A DNA stretch of 64,000 nucleotides. Source: Harmonia axyridis (taxonomy: Eukaryota; Arthropoda; Insecta; Coleoptera; Coccinellidae). A program made the position numbers and the translations under genes. Under the pieces are notes generated by a model that saw nothing but the letters and a program-made list of their open reading frames with translations, was not told where the DNA came from and searched no databases. Shown here in pieces: positions 55,560-64,000 of this stretch (position 1 is the stretch's first letter; each line of letters opens with the position of its first letter). The DNA lies in NCBI RefSeq assembly GCF_914767665.1, contig NC_059504.1:1924501-1988500 (forward strand), in the 5' to 3' direction.

Positions 55560-56810
55560 TACTTTTGTTTAACTACCAGGATTAAACTACAAAATCACCA
55601 GTTCTCTCACTTTACAGCAAATGCCTATCTAAAAGCCTTCCTAAAAAAAAAAACAGAATAGAAAAAGTTTCGATGATTCCTAAGAGGTTGCTGGCAGCCA
55701 AATTCACGCCGACTGATAAATTTCGTTGACCGATACTTAGCAAGATTATTTTGTACCTGCCACTAGCTGAGCTTTGGAACTGGTGGAACTGGTGACAAGT
55801 CACTGGGGGTGCAAATATCTTTTCGTGAATAAGTCAACATATTAGATTTGCCGGATCTATGGGAGGGAGGTAAAAACAACTGAACTAAGGTGTGCAAATG
55901 TCCGGCTTTGACTGGTCTAAGAAGCACTCATGGATACTGACAAAGTACCTGCCAAGGCTCCTAAGGTTGTTGTCGGTTGCGTTAACACTATCCTAGGCCT
56001 GCTTGGGTTTGTATGAATGGGTAGGTTAAAAAACAGAAGATCTATGTGCTTGCAGTTCGTGAAAGTCTAACCAGGCAGCAACGACCCCGATTCAAATAAT
56101 AATAGTAACGTTATCCTTCGACATTTGCCACTCTAAAAACCTTTCTACGATAAATGAAAATTCCAAGACTATGTAACGTTATTAGTTTTTTTCTACTACC
56201 ATGATTCGACAACAGATAATCAAATACCAAAGAAGCCTAGTGGCTTCTTTGATAGACGAAGAAGAGACTTGTGTCCGTTCTTCGTCTGCAAGTTATTGCT
56301 ATCCTAAAAACCTTTTCTACAGAACACAAGACAGGAAAGTCTACTATTATTTTTAAGTAGTTAGCTAGCAGCCAAATCCGCCCCGACTGGTAAATTTAGT
56401 TAACCGAAGGTGAAAATACCGGTACTCAGTAACATTATCACTTATGTTCGACTACCATGATAAGGCAAGCAATGATAAAATCTATCGATACAAAAGAAGC
56501 CTCTACTCCATTCTTTATCTACAGAACTTGCACCTTTTCTACCCAACGCACGATAATCCTGACAACAAGTAGCCGACAACTAATTTCACACCGTCAGATA
56601 AACTCAGTTAACCACAGGTTGAAACACCAAGCCTCAGTAACACCATCCCTTCTGTCCAGCTACCAGAATCCGACGCCAAACTATCAAATTTATTAGTAAC
56701 GAAAAAAGTCGTTATTAATCCTGTTTATTATTCTCGGTTTATGTCGCCCTAAAAACCCTCCCCCGGCAAAACAACACACAGGACAGGACAAGCTCTCGGG
56801 AAGAAACGTC
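55560..56810 (+). repeat. Diverged tandem array with units of about 200-280 bp
   Basis: Blocks recur in the same order: TACCATGATTCGACAACAGA-like (56200, 56450, 56656, and an early form at 55572), CCTAAAAACCTTTTCTAC-like (56130, 56303, 56748), and AGCAGCCAAAT..CGCC..GACTG.TAAATT (55692, 56368, 56575). Units are too diverged for an exact count; I estimate four or five. Non-coding. Confidence 0.6.
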
Positions 56811-57253
56811 CATTTATGACGGAACACGTCTGGCTCTGAAGTTAATTATGGCGGACGACATTATCGCCGGAGAACAAGGGATGCAGACATCGCGTTTCCG
56901 TGCCACTTGTTTGACGCGATACCGCCTCGACCCCGTGAATTATAACTCTTTATCGTCTAGGAAATTAATTGCCCGAGAGGATAAAAAAAAACCCGGTCGG
57001 GTTCCGGGCTACGTCCCAGCGGCTTGCGCGAGGCGGGAGGATGTTTGGTTTTCGGAGACTAGATTCGAGCGGGTCACGATATGGTTTTTTTTTTTTTTTT
57101 TGAGGGGGTTGGGTAGTCTGTGCTCTCATCAGAAGGGTAAACTTGAATTACTGCGACGTTTGAAGATTAGATGTTTTCGTAATTTTTGCTGTCGAATCTA
57201 TTATCTGCCAGACGTTATGCTAAGAGTTTGCGAGGAGTTTAGTTTTCAGAATA
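56811..57253. other. Non-coding stretch
   Basis: A 141-codon plus frame (56848-57273) includes a Phe run from a T-rich tract and has no recognisable domain. Confidence 0.35.
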
Positions 57254-57926
57254 ACACTGCGCAAAAAAATTAAAGCACATTATGGAAATCTCAAATTTAT
57301 TCTACAACTGAAGGTGTTCTCAATGATAATTATTTTTATCAGAATTGTGCATGCATATGTTATCCACTTTCAACGTTTTTCTTCAATACAGATGTTTTTT
57401 CCTAGCAGGAATAAAAAAATATGAGATTATCAGATTTTGAATGAATTGGCTCCATTCTGAAATCAGTTGTTCTCGATCAATTCTAGTGATCAACAGTTTT
57501 TCTTTCGTTTGATTTTCTACACTCGATCGCTATGCAACGCGAAACACGCAATTTGACACAAGAGGAATGTGCCCAAGCGGTAGTTTTGCGAGAAGAAAGG
57601 TGGACATACACAAGAATTGCAGAAAGGTTTGGAGTTTTCCATACAAGTGTGTCCAGAATGTTGCAGCGATTCAGGGAGACAGGTATGAATGTCCGAAGAC
57701 CAGGACAGGGTAAACCACGGGTAACATTCAAGAACGTTACTTGAGAGTTTCTTCGTTGAGACAACGGTTTGCAGCCGCTCGCCTCCTTCAAAATCAGCTT
57801 GAGCAAACTCATGGGGTGCGAATTAGCACTCAGACAATAAGAAATCGCCTCAGAGAATATGATTGTAGAGTTAACTTTCATTAAAATGAAGATTTTCAGT
57901 GTGTGCGTTAATTTTTTTGGGCAGTG
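57254..57926 (+). mobile_element. Internally deleted Tc1-like element with both ends
   Basis: The ends are ACACTGCGCAAAAAAATTAA on the left and TTAATTTTTTTGGGCAGTG on the right, forming inverted repeats of about 25 bp, with TA at both edges. The 5' UTR is long. From the ATG at 57532 the frame reads MQRETRNLTQEECAQAVVLR and RIAERFGVFHTSVSRMLQRF, a Tc1-type helix-turn-helix with a GRPR-like hook (GQGKPR). An 8-bp loss near 57728 shifts the frame. The reading then resumes as LRQRFAAARLLQNQLEQTHG and RISTQTIRNRLREYD before a large deletion that removes the whole catalytic domain. Confidence 0.9.
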
Positions 57927-58104
57927 TATTATCACATTTTTTTTTTTGGGGGGGAAATATGAGAGCGCAACGAGGGGGATTTCTGGGGACATAACCCCAC
58001 TCATTAGTTAAAAGAAATAAAAAGAATTGTAAGTAATAAAAATAGAAGGATTATGCTTTTCCAAAGTGGGGTAACCCCACCATGAGTCAACTCTATTTAC
58101 GCCA
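57927..58104. other. Short non-coding stretch
   Basis: A T/G-run-rich 178-bp stretch between the Tc1-like element and a dispersed repeat. No frames or repeats recognised. Confidence 0.3.
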
Positions 58105-58505
58105 CTGGTTATATCTCCTGAAATATTGACAACAGCCCCCTCAAATTCAATCGTTTTTTTAAGATCGAGCTTTGATCTGAAACATATCGAAGTTTCAAGT
58201 CCGTATCTTTCCTCAGGAAGAGTTGGCAGCTTCGAGAAATTGAAAATGTTTTTTAAAGATCGAGCTGATCTACAACACATTGAGACTTCAAGTCAGTACC
58301 TTGTCTCCTGAATTATTCGTCACAGACCCCTCAAATAAAAACGTTTTTCAAATATCGAGTTGCGATCTAAAACATACTGAGGTTTCAAGGGCGTAGCTTG
58401 CGTCCAGGAGAAGTTGCAGACTCGGGAATATCAGCAAATTTTTTCTCAAAAATTTAAGATTTTTACCTATAATTTCTGAAATAATGTACTGATCGCCAAA
58501 CTGCA
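58105..58505 (+). repeat. Dispersed repeat shared with 41935-42175, partly duplicated
   Basis: The second half (58303-58508) matches 42175 and upstream. The first half (58111-58302) holds one full and one partial diverged unit of the same sequence (TATCTCCTGAAATATTGAC, TTTAAGATCGAGCT, GATCTACAACACATTGAGAC). The period is roughly 120-190 bp. Confidence 0.7.
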
Positions 58506-58508
58506 AGC

Positions 58509-58881
58509 AATAAGAAATCGCCTCAGAGAATATGATTTAAGGCCTCTTGTCGCGGCAAGAGGCCCAGCTCTTACCCCAGCTCATCGAAGAGCGCATTTGG
58601 ATTTTACGAGAGAGCATATCTATTGGGAAGAGGCTGATTGGGAAAGAGTGCACTGAGCATATCTTTCATGTGGACGTCTGTATACAAGGGAACGTCGATC
58701 ACAATGGTAGAAGCAGAATCTAGACTCATCTGTGAAGAGAACTCTTTCCCAATCAGCCTCTTCCCAATGGATATGCTCTCTCGCAAAATCCAAACGCGCC
58801 CTTCGATGGGCTGGGGTAAGAGCTGGGCCACTTGCCGCGACACGAGGCCTTAAATCATATTCTCTGAGGCGATTTCTTATT
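58509..58881. repeat. Long inverted repeat: 141-bp arms and a 91-nt loop
   Basis: The left arm 58509-58649 and the right arm 58741-58881 are reverse complements over 141 bp with seven mismatches by my count. Both arms come from the middle of a Tc1-like transposase gene (RNRLREYDLRP, then LTPAHRRARLDFAREHI and WEEADWERV). The loop is the following coding part (first catalytic Asp region). Transcription from either side would give a long double-stranded RNA. Confidence 0.9.
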
Positions 58882-59469
58882 GTCTGAGTGCTAATTTGCA
58901 CCCCATGAGTTTGCTCAAGCTGATTTTGAAGGAGGCGAGCGGTTGCAAACCGTTGTCTCAACGAAGAAATTCTCAAGTAACGTTCTTGAATGGGAGTTGT
59001 TACCCGTGGTCTACCTCGTCCTGGTCTTCGGACATTCATTTTTGTCTCCCTGAATCGCTGCAACATTCTGGACACACTTGTATGGGAAACTCCAAACCTT
59101 TCTGCAATTCTTGTGTATCTCCATCCTTCTTCTCGCAAAACTACCGCTTGGGCACATTCCTCTTGGGTCAAATTGCGTGTTTCGCGTTGCATAGCGATCG
59201 AGTGTAGAAAATCAAACGAAAGAAAAACTATTGATCACTAGAATTGATCGAGAACAACTGATTTCAGAATGGAGCCAATACATTCAAAATCTGATAATCT
59301 CATCTTTTTTCATTCCTGCTGGGAAAAAACATCTGTATTGAAGAAAAACGTTGAAAGTGGATAACATATGCATGCATAATTCTGATAAAAATAATTATCA
59401 TTGAGAACACCTTCAGTTGTAGAATAAATTTGAGATTTCCATAATGTGCATTAATTCTTTTGCGCAGTG
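58650..59469 (-). mobile_element. Tc1-like element, 5' half, running into an inverted copy of itself
   Basis: The left terminus is at the plus-strand right edge (TTAATTCTTTTGCGCAGTG, then TA). The transposase frame starts at the ATG at 59192 and runs uninterrupted to 58620. It has a Tc1/Pax-type helix-turn-helix (EECAQAVVLREEGWRYTRIA, RFGVSHTSVSRMLQRFRET), a GRGRPR hook and a second helix-turn-helix (VQISTQTIRNRLREYDLRP). The first catalytic Asp is in WERVLFTDESRFCF. After PHERYAQ the frame enters the inverted segment, and the remaining catalytic domain (normally DD34E) and right end are absent. It is better preserved than the copy at 57254-57926. Confidence 0.9.
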
Positions 59470-60214
59470 TATCAATCAATAAAATGAAACAACATTCCCA
59501 TGAAGGAACTTTCATTTTTTTTTTCAATTTTCTAAGGGTTGGTATGGAACCCAACAAAACCCGCATAAAAAAAGGACCTGACGCAATCAATTCCGCCGGC
59601 CGGTCCGAATCGAATCTCCCCCCGAAATAAACGAATTTCCGGCAGGCCGAGGAAAAAATCGCCGGTGCAGATGGTAACGAAATAAAGCGCCGCGACGCTA
59701 ACACCCCCCGCCGCCCGTTTTTATTGCCCCGCGCGCGCGACGCAGCGGTCCCGGACGGGGAAAAATAATTGAAATCGTCGATTTTCGGGGGAAAGGTCGT
59801 GAAATCCGTCATAAAGAGGCCCGCGGAACCGTGACAAACCGATAAACCGACCTTCGGGCAGATCCGGACGTGTGTGGGACGACGGCCGAACGGCCGAAAA
59901 TGAAATTTTATCGGGGCGATAACTGCCGCCAGATGGCGCTGGGGTTAGGTGAGGGTGGAAGGGGGTCGAGGGAAGGTTGTTAACGATGCGAATTTTGCAC
60001 TATTGGTTCATTGGCTTTATTAGCAGTGACGGTATTGCCGACTGGGGGATCACGGTGTGAGTTAAAAAGGTTTAGGCTCAACGAGGAGACGTGTGGCTAA
60101 GAGAAGACTGGAGAAGCGCAGCGTCAAATTGCTGAAATCTGAATGTTGCAGGATGTTTAAAGTGATTAAAATGAAAAAAGATAACCTTCATGGAAATCGC
60201 CAAGACTAATAAAA
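59470..60214. other. Non-coding stretch, GC-rich at 59570-59960
   Basis: A 170-codon minus frame (59300-59812) overlaps the Tc1-like 5' UTR and a GC-rich tract and has no recognisable domain. Nothing else seen. Confidence 0.35.
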
Positions 60215-60880
60215 AAGGGTGTTTTTTTAGAGCTATAGAACTTTAAATTGCAATAAAACAACGATGGATTATTCGATTGACATGAATTTTATTCATCCGC
60301 AAGATAATCTTGTGGCATTACATTTTAAATATGATTTCTGGACTTTGACCGCCACGGCTGGCTCGGATGTAATCCAATCTGGACGTCCAATTTTCGATGA
60401 CTTTTTCCAACATTTGTGGCCGTATATCGGCAATAACACGGCGAATGTTGTCTTCCAAATGGTCAAGGGTTTGTGGCTTATCCGCATAGACCATTGACTT
60501 TACATAGCCCCACAGAAAGTAGTCTAGCGGTGTTAAATCACAAGATCTTGGAGGCCAATTCACAGGTCCAAAACGTGAAATTAGCCGGTCACCAAACATG
60601 TCTTTCAATAAATCGAATGTGGCACGAGCTGTGTGACATGTTGGGCCGTCTTGTTTGAACCACAGCTCCTGGACATCATGGTTGTTCAATTCAGGAATAA
60701 AAAAGTTAGTGATCATGGCTCTATAGTCTATACCGATCACCAATGACTGTAACGTTCTGGCCATCATCGTTTTTGATTCCACCAGCCCATAAAGCGCACC
60801 AAACATTCAGTTTTTCTGGATATAACAGTGATTCGACATTCGCTTGAGGATTAGCTTCACTCCAAATGCGGCAGTTTTGT
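60215..60880 (-). mobile_element. DD41D element, copy K: 5'-truncated
   Basis: The right terminal inverted repeat is at the plus-strand left edge (AAGGGTGTTTTTTTAGAGCT). On the minus strand a 162-codon frame (60318-60806) contains FKQDGPTCH (second Asp kept, neighbouring residues changed), LTPLDYFLWGY and a SPEIIFKM tail. A small deletion near 60773 removes GPYFFK. The copy breaks off at CGGCAGTTTTGT, before the shared deletion point. Confidence 0.9.
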
Positions 60881-62094
60881 CAATGTTACATAAGGTAACT
60901 AAAATAATCAATAGCAGGAGTGCATATTAACAATGTTATTTCAACAGAATCACAGATTTTCTTTATTTTTCGCAACTTTTGATCTCAGCCAACAACAGTC
61001 TTCAACCGGTACAAATGCTCACCATATCAGATACACTTGACATACTATTGCGTCCCCCTTTAGGTCAATTCTCCCAACCTAACCCCCCCTCCCACTCCTC
61101 CCAAATGACCATCGATTACTACGTCCTCTCCTCCGATAACAGCCTCGGCCGGTTATCTCTCGCAACGGCCGAATATAAACCACAGATCCGCCTTATCGAA
61201 GGACCAAAAACGGCCTCGGGACTGGGCGAGTGGGGGGTAATTATATTCGGGTTCTACCTTCCTCCTACCCCCCCCCCTCTCAACCCCGGGGCCGACAATG
61301 CGGCAAGAGTAACAACGCGGTGCTAGCGCCGCCATAAAGATAATCCGGCGGTGAGCTCCGAAACTGTGCCAAATGAATATAAACAGAGTTACCGCCGGTG
61401 CGGGGGGATCACCGGGTATATCCCCCGATTATGACTGCGCGGCACATTAAAGCAAAGCTCTACATTAAACGGGGACAATGTCGGCGTGTAACGTTCGAGG
61501 CATCGCGGCGCATAGTGATGACGGCGGGGCTGCTGCGATGCGAAAACAAGAAGAAGAGTTTTTCACGGGCGGGTCGCAGGTGTTGGGGGTGGTGGTTTTT
61601 TATGCTGATTAGAGCCAGGGGGGGAACGTAATACGAATTTTATATTGTCATTTCTTCATCTGAATTCTACGAAAATATTTCCCTTAAATCTAATATGGAA
61701 TGTTTTGATGACTAGCTGTGTAAATAATTATGGACTTATTCATTGTTTCACATAAATGCTTAGGAATAATAATGAAAAAGTATTCTCCACTCAGTAACAT
61801 CACACCAAATTGACTATTATCATGAGATAAGCATTGCATACCGCTCCTCTTGTATTCTAGATATGTTTTAATCACTATAGCTGAGTGTTGTTAAAAGAAT
61901 TCACTGCCTTTACCTATATTTTGCACTGACATGAGACGAGAAAAGTTAGGAAGCTTTGCTCAATCGAAAACACTGCAAATTTCTCGAGACCTCAGGTTTA
62001 TGCCGATAGGTTTATGCTGAGTTCATTGGAAGCAACGCGAAGAGAATAGACACGCTAGGATTCCTCACAGATCAACTACCAGCCGATTCCCTGC
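60881..62094. other. Non-coding stretch, GC-rich at 61040-61640
   Basis: A 115-codon plus frame (60979-61326) and overlapping minus frames show no recognisable domain. The rest is AT-rich and empty. Confidence 0.35.
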
Positions 62095-62590
62095 CTTTTC
62101 TTTTTCTTTTAATCCTTCATCTGGTGAAGATTGGCGACAACCATGGCAAATTCGTCCCTCTCTTGGTCGGTGTGAACCGAAATTTGGACATTCATATCTG
62201 CCCAGCCTCTGCTATTCTTCATCTAGAAGTGTCGTTGCCTTCCTGGCCCTCGTTTTCCCTCTATTTTGCCTTTTATGATCAACTGGAGCAATTGATACTG
62301 ATCAAACCTCAACACAGTAGGCCGTTTATCGCCATAGATGTTAACAGCTCTCTTTCTGCATCAACACTGCCTAGCACCCTCTCACTCGACTCTTTTTCTG
62401 CCCAAGAAATCTTGAGCATACTGCGGAAGATCCACATCTCAAATGCTTCGATTCGCTTCAGTCAATTTTTTAATGGAATGACATTCGACCAAATTGAAAA
62501 TATTAGTTATATTTCGTGGCGGCGCCGCAATGTCATACCTTTCATTTCGATCTTTTTTCCTTTGATTTTGACAGGATACATCAATTAAAA
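62095..62590 (-). pseudogene. C-terminal relic of a non-LTR retrotransposon ORF2
   Basis: On the minus strand, frames read EMWIFRSMLKISWAEKESSE followed by RVLGSVDAERELLTS. Decayed KIEGKRGPGRQR-type sequence comes next, then DQERDEFAMVVANLHQMKD and a stop (near 62125). This is the conserved post-reverse-transcriptase tail (MWxxRRMLxIxW...AxDRxxWxxxVANL) of many insect non-LTR elements. An open frame on the plus strand (62124-62588) is only its antisense. Confidence 0.75.
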
Positions 62591-63339
62591 CCCGATCCTA
62601 GCCAATCAGAAGCTTAAACTAATATTCTCAAAATTGGCAAAACAAAAGCTAATCAGTCCATACACCAGGTTTTTAGACATCTTAGGTAAACCATTCATAT
62701 TGTCAAATGGATAACCTTTAACTAATCATATGAAGCTTCGAATGACAGTTCTGTTTGACATATGTCATGGGAACAGGGCTGTGAATTCTGAACTACGACA
62801 TAGAAAACCAAGTATAATGGCACCGTTTCATCCAAGAAGCAAATATCAAGGAAACCATTAATATTCCAACATTTCTAGTAATTCTAAGACATCCCCTTCC
62901 CCTAAGCCATTTCGAAAACATTATACGAAAAGGCTCATTGTCCGCCAAGGGACGTTCCGGGTGAAATATACCCGTTCTAAATATCCCAACACAAAAGGTT
63001 TGCCATTGGTGACTTTCCGTTTCTTCCCAATTGCCGGTTTAACAATCCTCTATGACCACTAACGTCCCGATTATGGCCTTCCGGCCATCGTTGTATTTAA
63101 TTTGAAGTCTGAGAACGCGATGCCGCAACGGAGAAGAGGTGTCGTCGGAGAAGGTTTCCACTAGCTTGTATTGGATTACGGGTCATGTTGTTGCAACCAG
63201 GTCGGATAGCGTCAAATGGCCTTGGATTATTTAATCTCTCGACATGGAGATCTTATTGGTGACAAACCCAGTTAAGTAGCCTCAAGTTTCTGAAGACGGC
63301 AGGTTATACTCAATTCTTTGTCTTCGTGGGACCAGAAGA
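62591..63339. other. Non-coding stretch with a short dispersed repeat
   Basis: The block 62752-62815 (TTTGACATATGTCATGGGAA) is a diverged copy of 19390-19445. Nothing else recognised. Confidence 0.4.
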
Positions 63340-63800
63340 ATCAAAGATTGATTGATTTTTGATAGATTTTAAAACAGGTTACAGTACACCACGACCTCAA
63401 GGCTGCTCTTACCAATTCACCATCTAAAGCTAGCCTTCTAGTTCCAGAGTCCTAATGGGCTCCAGTCTCTGGGATGGCTTGAGTCAATGCTACAAGTTTC
63501 TAGTCCAAATCATTTTTTACAATGGAAGGGCATTCTGTGACCAAATGAGGAGTTTAATGCTCTTCCCTACAGAATCTGCACTAGTCAGTTTCTGATAACT
63601 CTTTTCTTATTAAGAGCTTCCTGATGCAACAATGCCCTTTAAAGAAGCCAGTGAGAATGTATGGCATGTTCTTACTATGATACAGATCCTTTTGGATCTT
63701 GCAGTACTAAAATTCCAAAAGAATTCTTTGGAAAACCCTAGAAAATGCCATCAGTATGTTTCTCTTTCACTTTTCTCCATCTTTCGATACTCCCAGAAGG
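63340..63800 (-). pseudogene. C-terminal non-LTR retrotransposon relic
   Basis: On the minus strand it is a decayed copy of the end of the element at 5850-6830. It shares the CCATCCCAGAGACTGGAGCC-type 3' segment, the Cys-rich region near 63575 and the TGHCCLRK-type block near 63630, all with stops. Confidence 0.65.
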
Positions 63801-64000
63801 ATCATTACTACATAACAACGATTTCAAGGGCTACCAAATAAGAAATCAATAATTCTGAATAAAATCATAAAATTGATAAACGACAGATTCTTCACTCTCA
63901 GAAGTTGAGATGTTGAATCGAAAGATGAAAAGGAACTCAAACGACGTTGGAGATCGAGCAATATCAATTTGGCGTGGGTGCACAATCTGGAATACGAGTA
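63801..64000. other. Non-coding end of the window
   Basis: Nothing recognised in the last 200 bp. Confidence 0.3.

Noticed and set aside
59300..59812. 170-codon minus frame as a gene
   Set aside because: It spans a GC-rich tract and a transposon 5' UTR and has no recognisable domain.
62124..62588. 154-codon open frame on the plus strand
   Set aside because: The opposite strand spells a known non-LTR retrotransposon tail, so the plus frame is its antisense.
1..64000. CRISPR arrays, bacterial operons, tRNA or rRNA genes
   Set aside because: No regularly spaced identical repeats, no tRNA-like A/B boxes in cloverleaf context and no rRNA motifs were seen. The window is eukaryotic.

Overview
The window reads as insect nuclear DNA: large, AT-rich, almost gene-free and crowded with decayed transposable elements of kinds common in insects (mariner, DD41D mariner-like and Tc1 elements, RNase H-bearing and RTE-like non-LTR retrotransposons). 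There are no operons, no ribosome-binding sites and no tRNA or rRNA genes that I could recognise. The order of insect cannot be fixed from the sequence.

The only host-gene segment I can name is one 152-bp exon on the minus strand (11264-11415). It encodes two ankyrin-repeat segments of the E3 ubiquitin ligase Mind bomb (mib1) and has clean splice sites on both sides. I found no other mib1 exon, so the rest of the window is probably intron, possibly with intergenic DNA at the edges. If it is all intron, the flanking introns are at least 11 kb and 52 kb long.

Layout. 1-9 kb: a mauritiana-like mariner, a DD41D-like relic, an LTR-like repeat, a degenerate mariner, and two pieces of an RNase H-bearing non-LTR element. 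10-17 kb: a DD41D element next to the mib1 exon, a nearly full-length irritans-type mariner, a second truncated one, and two small DD41D derivatives. 17-25 kb: two more LTR-like repeats, a repeat with inverted termini, the best-preserved DD41D copy, and another DD41D copy joined to a relic of a sister family. 25-32 kb: a cluster of non-LTR relics of at least three kinds. 32-34 kb: two tandem mariners whose 3' ends are fused in one reading frame. 35-46 kb: a DD41D copy, a diverged triplicated unit of about 735 bp, two more DD41D copies and a mariner fragment. 48-51 kb: two more DD41D copies. 51-57 kb: a field of short tandem repeats, palindromes, a 21-bp minisatellite and a diverged array of about 250-bp units. 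57-59.5 kb: two Tc1-type elements, one ending in a 141-bp inverted repeat. 60-64 kb: the last DD41D copy and two non-LTR relics.

The dominant story is one DD41D family present in 11 copies. Copies that span the relevant point share the same internal deletion. It removes most of the DNA-binding half of the transposase and leaves a frame-shifted 221-codon frame covering only the catalytic domain, open in two copies. No copy in the window could make a complete transposase, so these elements look non-autonomous and mobilised in trans.
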